Of a DNA stretch of 64,000 nucleotides, positions 52,112-60,942 are shown piece after piece; position 1 is the first letter of the stretch; the number at the start of each line of letters is the position of its first letter. Source of the stretch: an uncultured Gemmiger sp. (GTDB taxonomy: Bacteria > Bacillota > Clostridia > Oscillospirales > Ruminococcaceae). The notes under the pieces were generated by a model. The model did not search any database and was not told where the DNA came from. It saw only the letters and a list, made by a program, of their open reading frames with translations. The stretch lies in assembly GCA_944388145.1 (NCBI GenBank), contig CALXHQ010000001.1, forward strand, positions 62,001 through 126,000. The letters run 5' to 3'. Both the position numbers and the translations under genes were made by a program.

Positions 52112-54316
52112 TTACTTTTTGCCGCGGCCGAACAGCGAACCGAAGATACCGCGGAACCGCAGTGAGCTACTGTCCTTGTTCGGGGCAGGCTTGGCAGTTG
52201 CCCTGCCGGCCGGCTTGGCGCCCTTGTGCGCCGCGGCAGAGCCGGTTTTTTCCGGCAGCGGGTCCCAGCCGTGCTGGAAGTAGCCGTACATGGCCATCTG
52301 GCTGTCCACCGGCGGCTGCCCCGCCACCGGCTTGATTTTAACGTAGGTGCCATCCGGCTGCATAACGCGGGCGTTGACTGTATCGTGCAGCTGAAGGTCC
52401 AGAATGCCGTAAAGCTGCCGGGCAATGCGCTTGTCGTCAATGCGGACGCCAACCTCAACGCGGCGCTCGGTGTTGCGGGTGAGGAAGTCGCCGGAGGCGA
52501 TATAGATGCGCATATCCTCCCCGGAGCCGAAGCAGTAGATGCGGGAGTGCTCCAGATAGCGGCCGACGATACTGCGGATATGGACGTTCTCGGTCCTGCC
52601 GGGCACACCGGCGCGCACACAGCAGATGCCGCGGACAATCATGTCCACCCGGACGCCGGCGCAGCTGGCCTCGCTGATCTTATTGATGATCTCCGGGTCG
52701 TTGATGGAGTTGTTTTTCAGGATCATCGAGGCAGGCAGCCCGCTTCTGGCACGGGCGATCTCGTTGTCCATCTCCCGCATCAGCACGCTCTTGAAGCGCA
52801 GGGGTGCCACCAGCATGGTGTCCACATCGCTGGTCAGGCGCTGCAGAGCCATGTTGTTGAAAACCGCGCTGGCTTCCTCGCCAATCTGCTGGTTAGCGGT
52901 GATGAAAGACAGGTCGGTGTACTGCTCGCTGGTCTTTTCGTTGTAGTTGCCGGTGCCGATCTGGGTCAGGTAACGGTACTTGCCGTCCACCTTGCGGGTG
53001 ATCAGTGTCAGTTTGGAGTGAACCTTGTAATCGTCAAATCCGTAAAAGACGGTGCAGCCTGCATCTTCCAGCTGTTTGGACCAGTCAATGTTGTTCTGCT
53101 CATCAAAGCGGGCGCGCAGCTCCACCATGGCAACCACCTGCTTGCCGTTCTCAGCAGCGTTGATCAGCGCCTGCACAATTTGGGAGTCGTTAGCCAGGCG
53201 GTAGAGGGTCATCTTGATGGAGACAACCTCCGGGTCGGAGCCGGCCCGCATCAGCATACGGATAAAGGGGCGCATGCTCTGGTAAGGGTAGGCGATCAGC
53301 ACATCATGCTTGCGGGCCTCGTCGTAAAGGCTGTACCCGTGGGGTGCCTGAATCGGCTTGGCCGGCGGGTAGGCCAGCTCACTGTGACCATCGGCAGACA
53401 GGCGGGAGGCCAGCTTGAACATACAGCCCAAATCCAACGGTGCGGTCTGGGCGATGCAGCGGTCGGCAGGAACCACCAGCTTGTCGCGCAAAAAACGAAC
53501 AATGTCCTGGGGTGCTTCCGGCCAAAACTGCAGCCGGACGGCGGCCAGCTTACGCCGCTTTTTCAGCAATTCACTCATCACATCGCGGAAGTCGATGTCA
53601 TGGTCCATCATGCCCTCGTCCACCGTGATGTCGGCATTGCGGGTTACACGGAACAGGCAGCTTCGCTGCACATTGCTCTTGCCAAAAACCGACGCTGCAT
53701 AGTGGGCGATCAGTTCCTCAATAAAGGCAAAGCGGGTGATCTCCCCTTCCTTGACATAGAGCACCCGCTCAAACTGGGTATTGATGGGGATGATGCCGTA
53801 GTAGACGCCGTCGGTCTTGTTGGACAACTGAACGATCAGATAAGTTTCCTTGTTGCGCAGGAAGGGGAACGGGTGGCGCTGGTCCACAATCTGCGGGCTG
53901 AGCACCGGGAACACCTCGTTCTGGTAGTAGCTCTTCCAGCGGCGTTCCTCCTGCTTATCCAGGTTGTTAAAGTCCACTTTCTGATAGCCATGTTCAGCCA
54001 GCTGGTCCATCAGGTGCTGATAGTACTTGTTGCACTTGGCCTGAAGTTCCTCCACCTTGGGCATGATGGCCGCCAGCTGCTGCGTGGCGGTCATGTGGGT
54101 CATCAGGTCGGGTTTGTTGTCCTTGAGCAGCGTCTGGTCATAGAGCGAGCCAACCCGGACCATGAAAAATTCGTCCAGATTGCTGCCGTAGATACCGGCG
54201 AACTTCAGGCGCTCCCCCAGAGGCACGGTCTTGTCCTTGGCAAGGGCAAGCACCCGGCTGTTAAAGTCCAGCCAGCTGAGTTCGCGGTTGATAAAAATCG
54301 AATCCGTTGCTTCCAA
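52112..54316 (-). CDS. ppk1: Polyphosphate kinase 1
   Basis: Ppk1 makes polyphosphate from ATP. The 734-residue protein starts DSIFINRELSWLDFNSRVL. It has the phospholipase-D-like halves with the two catalytic histidines: one in DDYKVHSKLTLITRK, the other in GRYLEHSRIYCFGSGED. RAGSDPEVVSIKMTLYRLA is a further signature. About 40 residues after the usual end form a Lys/Arg/Pro-rich tail ending FGSLFGRGKK. The start is TTG 54316 behind AGGAGG. It lies 18 bases after the ComEA-like gene and is probably co-transcribed. Confidence 0.95.
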   Translation of the reverse strand: MEATDSIFINRELSWLDFNSRVLALAKDKTVPLGERLKFAGIYGSNLDEFFMVRVGSLYDQTLLKDNKPDLMTHMTATQQLAAIMPKVEELQAKCNKYYQHLMDQLAEHGYQKVDFNNLDKQEERRWKSYYQNEVFPVLSPQIVDQRHPFPFLRNKETYLIVQLSNKTDGVYYGIIPINTQFERVLYVKEGEITRFAFIEELIAHYAASVFGKSNVQRSCLFRVTRNADITVDEGMMDHDIDFRDVMSELLKKRRKLAAVRLQFWPEAPQDIVRFLRDKLVVPADRCIAQTAPLDLGCMFKLASRLSADGHSELAYPPAKPIQAPHGYSLYDEARKHDVLIAYPYQSMRPFIRMLMRAGSDPEVVSIKMTLYRLANDSQIVQALINAAENGKQVVAMVELRARFDEQNNIDWSKQLEDAGCTVFYGFDDYKVHSKLTLITRKVDGKYRYLTQIGTGNYNEKTSEQYTDLSFITANQQIGEEASAVFNNMALQRLTSDVDTMLVAPLRFKSVLMREMDNEIARARSGLPASMILKNNSINDPEIINKISEASCAGVRVDMIVRGICCVRAGVPGRTENVHIRSIVGRYLEHSRIYCFGSGEDMRIYIASGDFLTRNTERRVEVGVRIDDKRIARQLYGILDLQLHDTVNARVMQPDGTYVKIKPVAGQPPVDSQMAMYGYFQHGWDPLPEKTGSAAAHKGAKPAGRATAKPAPNKDSSSLRFRGIFGSLFGRGKK

Positions 54317-54334
54317 AATGGTTCCCTCCTGACA

Positions 54335-54712
54335 TTATTGTGAAACAGTGACCCGGTCGCCCCACTGGGCGACCATACGCCGTGAGATGCCATCCACCTG
54401 TTCCAGTTCCTCCACTGTAGCAAAGGGGCCATGGGCTTCCCGGTAGTCCAGGATTGCCTGCGCCTTTACCTGCCCGATGCCCGGCAACTCCATCAGCTGT
54501 GAGAGGGTGGCTGTGTTGACGTTGATCGGCTGGGGATCGGGCGTTGGGGCGGGGACCGGTGTGGTGAGCGCCCGGGCAAGCACATCGCCGCCCGAGGCGT
54601 GGTAGCCATACTGCCACACCGGTGCGATCAGGAACGCGGCGCCCAGGCAGATGGCCGTCAAAGCGCCCGCGACCCCAGCCAGAAGCGAAAACCGCCCTTT
54701 GTGCTTTGTCAT
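54335..54712 (-). CDS. ComEA-like helix-hairpin-helix DNA-binding protein
   Basis: A 125-residue protein with one N-terminal membrane helix (LLAGVAGALTAICLGAAFLI), a Pro-rich linker and a ComEA-type tandem helix-hairpin-helix domain (about 70-125: INVNTATLSQLMELPGIGQ, AQAILDYREAHGPF, ELEQVDGISRRM). ComEA binds incoming DNA in competence; without comEC nearby the role is an inference. The ATG at 54712 follows GGGGGCGG. It leads the unit with ppk1. Confidence 0.85.
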   Translation of the reverse strand: MTKHKGRFSLLAGVAGALTAICLGAAFLIAPVWQYGYHASGGDVLARALTTPVPAPTPDPQPINVNTATLSQLMELPGIGQVKAQAILDYREAHGPFATVEELEQVDGISRRMVAQWGDRVTVSQ

Positions 54713-54754
54713 CGGCACCGCCCCCGCGCCTGTCAAGCATTTCGCAATCAATTT

Positions 54755-54763
54755 ATTATACCA
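54755..54763 (-). promoter_or_regulatory. Extended -10 promoter of the comEA-ppk1 unit
   Basis: On the minus strand TGGTATAAT lies about 45 bases before the ComEA-like ATG. The -35 is weak. Confidence 0.6.
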
Positions 54764-54849
54764 TGGCAGAAGGGAATTTCCACCTGATTTTGCAAGATTT
54801 TACCGCAATTTTATATTTTGGCGGTTCGGCTGTTCCCCATTGTCACAGC

Positions 54850-54878
54850 TTGTATTTGATGCAGCGCTTTGCTAGAAT
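54850..54878 (+). promoter_or_regulatory. Promoter of the PatB-type gene
   Basis: TTGTAT (54850-54855), 17 bases ending in TGC and TAGAAT (54873-54878) form a promoter with an extended -10, about 70 bases before the start codon. Confidence 0.72.
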
Positions 54879-54951
54879 AGAACCAGACGCCCCGGCTGCA
54901 CTTTCGGGGAAAGACCGTGGGCAATACTTTAAGAAGGAAGTGCTGCACTGT

Positions 54952-56151
54952 ATGCCCTTTGATTTTACCACCATGCTGTCCCGGGATGGCCAGGACGCCA
55001 TCGCGGTGGAAACCATTCCGGTCCCGGGGGCTGCCATTGATCCGGGCTTTTCCCGCATTCCCATGTGGGTGGCCGACATGAACTTTGCCACCGCCCCCAG
55101 CATCACCGACGCCCTCCTTGCCCGGGCATCGCACCCGGCGTTTGGCTATTTTTCCCCCCACCAGGACTTCTATGACGCCATTGTGAATTGGCAGCGCACC
55201 CGCAATGGGGTGGAAGGGCTGGAGGCAAAGCACATCGGCTATGAAAACGGCGTGCTGGGCGGCGCGGCCACCGCACTGCGGGTATTGTGCTCCGCCGGCG
55301 ACGCGATCCTGCTGCACTCTCCCACCTATATTGGGTTCACCCATGTGTTGGAAAACTACGGTTACCGCATCGTTTTGAGCCCGCTGTATCAGGATGAGGA
55401 TGGCGTTTGGCGGATGGATTATGCGGACATGGACCGCAAGCTGAAAGAGAACCACATCCATGCGGCCATCTTCTGCACACCGCACAACCCCTGCGGCCGC
55501 GTCTGGACCCGGGAGGAAGTGGAACAGGCCATGGAGGTCTACCGCAAAAATGACGTGACAGTTATCTCGGACGAGATCTGGAGCGATCTGGTACTGCCCG
55601 GGCACAAACATATTCCCACCCAGTCGGTGAGCGAGGACGCCCGACAGCGCACCATCGCACTGTACGCTCCCTCCAAGACCTTCAACCTGGCCGGCCTGGT
55701 GGGCAGTTATCACATTATCTATAATGATCGGCTGAGGGACCGGGTGGACAAGGAAGCCTCACTGTGCCATTATAATGAGATGAATGTGCTGTGGATGCAC
55801 GCGCTGATCGGCGCCTATTCGGGCACCGGCGCTGCCTGGCTGGACGAACTGCGCCAGGTGCTGGGCACCAACGTGTGGTATGCGGTCAAGTTTATCCGCA
55901 GCCACTTCCAGGGGGTCTCGCTGGCCTGGCCGGAAGGCACTTACATGCTGTTTTTGGACTGCACCGGTTGGTGCGAAGCACATGGCAAAACGCTGGATGA
56001 CCTGCTGAAAGCCGGCATCCGGGTGGGTGTCATCTGGCAGGATGGGCGGCCTTTCCACGGTGCATGCAGCATCCGTATGAACCTGGCCGTGCCCACCCAG
56101 GTGGTAAAAGACGCGTTTGCCCGGCTGGACCAGTATGTGTTCAACGCTTGA
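54952..56151 (+). CDS. PatB/MalY-family aminotransferase (cystathionine beta-lyase type)
   Basis: A 399-residue fold-I PLP enzyme of the MalY/PatB subgroup, which cleaves C-S bonds of cystathionine or cysteine. Motifs are IPMWVADMNFATAPSI (typical of PatB), GYENGVLGGAATALRVL, FCTPHNPCGRVW, ISDEIWSDLVLPGHKH and the PLP lysine in APSKTFNLAGLVGSY. The last is the Lys-Thr-Phe-Asn form found in the subgroup. The ATG at 54952 follows AAGGAAG, somewhat far; a GTG at 54940 would be too close. Open sequence further upstream is not homologous. With the CysK-like gene it would belong to sulfur amino-acid metabolism. Confidence 0.93.
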   Translation: MPFDFTTMLSRDGQDAIAVETIPVPGAAIDPGFSRIPMWVADMNFATAPSITDALLARASHPAFGYFSPHQDFYDAIVNWQRTRNGVEGLEAKHIGYENGVLGGAATALRVLCSAGDAILLHSPTYIGFTHVLENYGYRIVLSPLYQDEDGVWRMDYADMDRKLKENHIHAAIFCTPHNPCGRVWTREEVEQAMEVYRKNDVTVISDEIWSDLVLPGHKHIPTQSVSEDARQRTIALYAPSKTFNLAGLVGSYHIIYNDRLRDRVDKEASLCHYNEMNVLWMHALIGAYSGTGAAWLDELRQVLGTNVWYAVKFIRSHFQGVSLAWPEGTYMLFLDCTGWCEAHGKTLDDLLKAGIRVGVIWQDGRPFHGACSIRMNLAVPTQVVKDAFARLDQYVFNA

Positions 56152-56197
56152 CAGGCCAACCGCGGAGTTGTTTTTCTGCTTGTTCTGAATACAGAAA

Positions 56198-56235
56198 AGG
56201 AGCCGCAGTTCTGTGGAACTGCGGCTCCTGCTTTT
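56198..56235. terminator. Bidirectional terminator between the PatB-type gene and pfkA
   Basis: AGGAGCCGCAGTTC (56198-56211) pairs perfectly with GAACTGCGGCTCCT (56216-56229) with a four-base loop. Ts follow on both strands (CTTTTA plus, TTTTC minus). Confidence 0.92.
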
Positions 56236-56241
56236 ATAGGA

Positions 56242-57216
56242 TCAGATCGAGATGGTGTTGGCAATCTCCACCATATCCATATCAATGGTCTTGTGCATGG
56301 ACAAAGCGACATTGACGTCGTAGTCCACGATCTTGCCGCCGGAAACAGCGACAACACGGTTGTAAATGCCCTTATCCAGCAGATCAACGGCATGATAGCC
56401 CATCAGCGATGCATAGACACGGTCCTGCACCGTGGGAGAACCGCCGCGCTGAATATGGCCAAGCACCGTGGCACGGCTGTCCACCCCTGTGGCTGCCTGG
56501 ATCTGGTTGGCCAGCTCCTGGGCATCCACAACGCCCTCAGAGACGATGACGATAAAGTGCTTTTTGCCGGTGGACTGGGTTTGACGCATGCGGGAGAGGA
56601 TGTCACGCTCAAAGTCAAACGGGCGCTCCGGCAGCAGCACCGCCACGGCGCCGGTGGCGATGCCCACATTCAGGGCAATGTAACCTGCATGGTGACCCAT
56701 AACTTCCACAACACTGCAGCGGTCATGGCTCTGGGTGGTATCGCGCAGCTTGTCGATGGCCTCCACCGCGGTATTCATGGCAGTGTCATAACCGATGGTA
56801 TACTCACTGCAGGCGATATCATTGTCGATGGTGCCGGGGATGCCAATGCAGGGAATGCCCTGGTTGGCCAGCGCGCGGGCGCCCATGAAGGAGCCGTCAC
56901 CGCCAATGACAACCAGAGAATCAATCCCCAGCTCTTTGCAGCGGGCCAAAGCCTTTGCCTGACCAGCAGCCGTCTTAAACTCAAGGCAACGGGCGGTGTA
57001 CAGGATGGTGCCGCCGCGGTGGATGATCTCGGAAACGCTGCGGACATTCATCTCGTAGCACTCGCCGTTGATCAGACCGTTATAACCGCGCTGAATGCCC
57101 ATCATCCGGTAACCTTTGGTAATGCCGGTGCGAACAATAGCGCGAACCGCCGCGTTCATGCCGGGCGCGTCGCCACCGCTTGTCAAAACACCGATCGTTT
57201 TAATTTCCTTTGCCAT
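56242..57216 (-). CDS. pfkA: 6-phosphofructokinase
   Basis: PfkA phosphorylates fructose 6-phosphate with ATP, the committed step of glycolysis. The 324-residue protein has IGVLTSGGDAPGMNAAVRAI, VVIGGDGSFMGARAL and IPGTIDNDI with the catalytic Asp. The last glycines and GDGS (not GGDD) indicate an ATP rather than PPi enzyme. The ATG at 57216 follows GGAGGGG. It is 204 bases downstream of dnaE and has its own promoter at 57373-57365. Confidence 0.97.
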   Translation of the reverse strand: MAKEIKTIGVLTSGGDAPGMNAAVRAIVRTGITKGYRMMGIQRGYNGLINGECYEMNVRSVSEIIHRGGTILYTARCLEFKTAAGQAKALARCKELGIDSLVVIGGDGSFMGARALANQGIPCIGIPGTIDNDIACSEYTIGYDTAMNTAVEAIDKLRDTTQSHDRCSVVEVMGHHAGYIALNVGIATGAVAVLLPERPFDFERDILSRMRQTQSTGKKHFIVIVSEGVVDAQELANQIQAATGVDSRATVLGHIQRGGSPTVQDRVYASLMGYHAVDLLDKGIYNRVVAVSGGKIVDYDVNVALSMHKTIDMDMVEIANTISI

Positions 57217-57364
57217 AAGAGTTGCCCCTCCGTTTCAGCAAACGATACAATAAATTTTTCACAAACCAGGGCGGTAACCCACCTTGGCCGGAAACAGGAT
57301 CCGCCCCGCCCGCCGGCCTGGCAAAACCGGCAACCTGCGAAACGGCAGACTAAATCCCTCGAAT

Positions 57365-57373
57365 ATTATACCA
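57365..57373 (-). promoter_or_regulatory. Extended -10 promoter of pfkA
   Basis: On the minus strand TGGTATAAT, with no clear -35. The transcript would have a leader of about 140 GC-rich bases. No terminator separates it from dnaE, so read-through is also possible. Confidence 0.6.
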
Positions 57374-57420
57374 CAGCACACCGCCGCGGATTATGGACGA
57401 ATCTTGCAAAACGCATGGAC

Positions 57421-60400
57421 TTATTTTGCAGTTTGCTGTTTTACGTGGTCTTTGCCCAGAATCCTTACCAGTTCCTTGCGCAAAAATGGATGGTCGTTGG
57501 CCCACAGGCTCTGCGGGGCGCGCATCCGCTGGCCGGTATCCTCAAATTTGAAATAGACCGGCGTTGAACCGTCAAAAATATTGCGCAGCAGGTTTTCCAC
57601 CCGGTGCATCTGCTCACTGTGCATCGACGGGACAAGCAGCCACAGTGCCGTTACCTTTGGCTGGGCGTGGCGCTGCTCCCCTGCCGCGGCCGCCCGGTTT
57701 TCACCGAACGATTTGTCCGGGTCATAGCTGTCGATGGGGCGCACCCCCTCCGCCAACAGGCGGGTTCCCTCGTCCTCCTTGTAGGAGACGCGGCCCTGCA
57801 CCACAATGACGGCATTTTCCTGCAGCCAGGCACGGCACTCGGCGTAGATTTTGGGAAAAACCAGCATTTCCATGGTGCCGGTCAGATCCTCGATGGTGGT
57901 AAATGACATCAGCGTGTTGGAGCGGGTGGTCATCACCTTGTTCTTGACCACGGTACACAGGATGGTGATCATCTGGTTGTCCAGGTCTTTGGCCTCATCG
58001 CCGGTGAGCTGGGCAACAGTGCAGGTGGACACCTTGGCGATCTCTGCCCGGTAGGCGTCCAGCGGGTGGCCGGACAGGTACAGGCCGGAAACATCCTTTT
58101 CCATCTGCAGCAGCTCGGCGGTGGAGAACTCCGCCATGGGCGGAACCTCGTAGTCGTCGGTCTGCCCTTCCCCGCCGGACATCAGGCCGAACAGGTCGAT
58201 CTGGCCGTCCAGATTGTGGCGCTGGTCGTTCTCGATGCTCTTCAGGATCGGCTCCACGCTTTCCAGCATGCCGCGGCGGGAGGGTTCCAGCCCATCGAAG
58301 GCGCCGGCGCGGATCAGGCTTTCCACCGCACGGCGGTTGAGCTCGGCGCCGTGCAGCCGCTTGCAGAAATCATACAGCCCGCGGAAGGGCCGTTCCTCCC
58401 GCTTGGCCACCACCGTGTCGATCAGGTTGCGGCCCACGTTTTTGACTGCGTTCAGGCCAAAGCGGATGGCATCGCCGTCCACCGTAAATCCCCCGCGTGA
58501 AACGTTGATATCCGGCTGCAGCACCTTGATGCCCAGGCGCTGGCACTCGGTGGAATACTCGATCACCTTGGAGGTGTTGTCCAGCACGCTGGTGAGCAGC
58601 GCGGCCATAAACTCCTTGGGGTAATGGCACTTGAGGTAGGCGGTCTGGAAAGCCACATAGGCGTAGCAGGCCGCGTGGGATTTGTTGAAGGCGTAGGAGG
58701 CAAAACTGATCATCTCGTCGTAGATCTCATTTGCCACCTGTTCCGGGATGCCGTTGTTGACGCAGCCGGGGCACTCGCGGCCCGGCTCGGTGCAGCCATG
58801 GACAAAGTGCTCCCGCTCGGCCTCCATGACCTTGTGCTTCTTTTTGCTCATGGCGCGGCGGACGTTGTCGGCCTGGCCGTAGCTGAAGCCCGCCAGCTCC
58901 CGGCAGATCTGCATGACCTGTTCCTGATAGACGATACAGCCGTTGGTCACATCCAGAATGTGGGCCAACTGAGGGGTTTTGTACTGGATCTTGTCCGGCT
59001 CCCTGCGGTTGCGCAGGTAGGTGGGGATGGAATCCATAGGACCGGGGCGGTAGAGTGAGATCAGGGCGATGATATCTTCCAGGTTTTTCGGGCGCAGGCC
59101 GGTGAGCACCTGCCGCATGCCGGTGGATTCCAGCTGGAACACGCCCTCGGTCTCGCCGTTTGTCAGCATAGCGTAGGTAGCCTGGTCGTCGTAGTCGATC
59201 TTGGAGACGGCGAACTCCGGCGTGTGGCGCTGGATGGCCACCTCGGTGTCATGGATGACGGTGAGGGTGCGCAGGCCCAGAAAGTCCATTTTGAGCAGGC
59301 CCAGGCGCTCGATCTCGGTCATGTTGAACTGGGTCACCGGCAGGCCGTCGTTTGTGGAAAGCGGCACATACTCGGTGGCGGGCTCCCGGGTGATGACGAC
59401 GCCGGCCGCATGGGTGGAGGCGTGGCGGGGCATGCCCTCCACCGCGATGGCAGTGTCGATCAGCTCGTGAATTTTGGGATCGGCGTCGTACAGCCCTTTC
59501 AGGTCAGGAGAAACCTCCAGCGCGTGGTGGAGCGTCATTTTCAGCTCCATGGGGATAAGCTTGGCCACCTTGTCCACGTCCTGGTAGGGCAGACCCATCA
59601 CCCGGCCCACATCCCGCACGGCGTTGCGGGCGGCCATGGTGCCAAAGGTGACGATCTGCGCCACATGGTCCCGGCCATATTTTTCATTGACGTAGTCGAT
59701 GACCTCCTGCCGGCGCTCATAGCAGAAGTCCACGTCAAAGTCGGGCATCGAGACGCGCTCCGGGTTCAGGAAGCGCTCGAAGATCAGGTTGTAGCGGATG
59801 GGATCGATGTCGGTAATGCCCACACAGTAGGCCGCCAGACTGCCTGCGCCGGAACCGCGGCCCGGTCCCACCGGGATGCCCTTGCTCTTGGCATAATTGA
59901 TAAAGTCGTAGACAATGAGGTAGTAGTTGGTATACCCCATCTTTTTGACCACGCCGATCTCGTATTCCAGGCGGTCCTTCAGCTCCTGGGTCACCTTGCC
60001 GGGGTAACGGCGTTCCAGGCCCTCGCGGCAGAGCTTTTCGAAGTATTCCTGGTTGTCCATGCCATCGGGCGCTTTGAAGTAGGGCAGCTTGGTGTTGCCA
60101 AACTCAAAGTGAAAATCGCACATGTCGGCGATCTTATTGGTATTCTCGCAGGCTTCCGGCACCATGGCGAAGAGGTCATACATCTCGTCGGTGCTTTTCA
60201 GATAGAACTCGTCGGTCTGGAACTCCATCCGGTCCACATCGGCGATGGTCTTGCCGGTCTGGATGCAGAGCAGGATGCTCTGGGTCTTGGCGTCCTCTCT
60301 GCGGATGTAGTGGGCGTCGTTGGTGGCGACCATAGGGATGCCGGTCTCGCGGGAAAGGCGGATCAGCTGGGGCAACACCACCCGGTCCTCATCCAGGCCG

Positions 60401-60942
60401 TGGTCCTGCAGTTCAATGTAATAGTTGCCCTGGCCGAACAGGTCGTTATAGTAAAGCGCCGCCTGCTTGGCGCGGGCATAGTCCCCCGCCAGGATGGCCT
60501 GGGGGATCTCGCCGGCCAGGCAGGCGGACAGGCAGACCAGCCCTTCGTGGTGCTGCTCCAGCAGCTGCTTGTCGATGCGGGGCTTGGAGTAGAACCCCTC
60601 CAGGAAGCCGGCGGACACCATTTTAATCAGGTTTTTATAGCCGGTCTCGTTTTTGCAAAGCAAGATCAGGTGGTTGTTGCCGTCCACCCGGTTAACTTTA
60701 TCGAACCGGGTGCGGGTGGCCACATAAACCTCGCAGCCGATGATGGGCTTGATCCCCGCGGCCACGGCGGCGTCGTAAAACTGGACGCAGCCGTACATGA
60801 CGCCGTGGTCGGTGATGGCTACGGCGGTCTGGCCCATCTCCTTCAGCCGATCAAACATCCGGTCGATGCGGCAGGCGCCGTCAAGGAGGCTATATTCGGT
60901 GTGCACATGCAGGTGGGTAAACTGGCGCTTTGTCTCGCTCAT
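57421..60942 (-). CDS. dnaE: DNA polymerase III alpha subunit DnaE
   Basis: The 1173-residue replicative polymerase of the DnaE type. The PHP domain opens the protein (FTHLHVHTEYSLLDGACRID, AITDHGVMYG). The catalytic core has GPGRGSGAGSLAAYCVGITD and the Asp pair in MPDFDVDFCYERR. Helix-hairpin-helix and OB-fold parts follow (LTGTMEMLVFPKIYAECRAW). The C-terminal region is present; length fits DnaE1/DnaE3. Firmicutes normally also carry PolC, which is not in the window. The ATG at 60942 overlaps whiA by four bases and has GGAAGG before it. Confidence 0.97.
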   Translation of the reverse strand: MSETKRQFTHLHVHTEYSLLDGACRIDRMFDRLKEMGQTAVAITDHGVMYGCVQFYDAAVAAGIKPIIGCEVYVATRTRFDKVNRVDGNNHLILLCKNETGYKNLIKMVSAGFLEGFYSKPRIDKQLLEQHHEGLVCLSACLAGEIPQAILAGDYARAKQAALYYNDLFGQGNYYIELQDHGLDEDRVVLPQLIRLSRETGIPMVATNDAHYIRREDAKTQSILLCIQTGKTIADVDRMEFQTDEFYLKSTDEMYDLFAMVPEACENTNKIADMCDFHFEFGNTKLPYFKAPDGMDNQEYFEKLCREGLERRYPGKVTQELKDRLEYEIGVVKKMGYTNYYLIVYDFINYAKSKGIPVGPGRGSGAGSLAAYCVGITDIDPIRYNLIFERFLNPERVSMPDFDVDFCYERRQEVIDYVNEKYGRDHVAQIVTFGTMAARNAVRDVGRVMGLPYQDVDKVAKLIPMELKMTLHHALEVSPDLKGLYDADPKIHELIDTAIAVEGMPRHASTHAAGVVITREPATEYVPLSTNDGLPVTQFNMTEIERLGLLKMDFLGLRTLTVIHDTEVAIQRHTPEFAVSKIDYDDQATYAMLTNGETEGVFQLESTGMRQVLTGLRPKNLEDIIALISLYRPGPMDSIPTYLRNRREPDKIQYKTPQLAHILDVTNGCIVYQEQVMQICRELAGFSYGQADNVRRAMSKKKHKVMEAEREHFVHGCTEPGRECPGCVNNGIPEQVANEIYDEMISFASYAFNKSHAACYAYVAFQTAYLKCHYPKEFMAALLTSVLDNTSKVIEYSTECQRLGIKVLQPDINVSRGGFTVDGDAIRFGLNAVKNVGRNLIDTVVAKREERPFRGLYDFCKRLHGAELNRRAVESLIRAGAFDGLEPSRRGMLESVEPILKSIENDQRHNLDGQIDLFGLMSGGEGQTDDYEVPPMAEFSTAELLQMEKDVSGLYLSGHPLDAYRAEIAKVSTCTVAQLTGDEAKDLDNQMITILCTVVKNKVMTTRSNTLMSFTTIEDLTGTMEMLVFPKIYAECRAWLQENAVIVVQGRVSYKEDEGTRLLAEGVRPIDSYDPDKSFGENRAAAAGEQRHAQPKVTALWLLVPSMHSEQMHRVENLLRNIFDGSTPVYFKFEDTGQRMRAPQSLWANDHPFLRKELVRILGKDHVKQQTAK

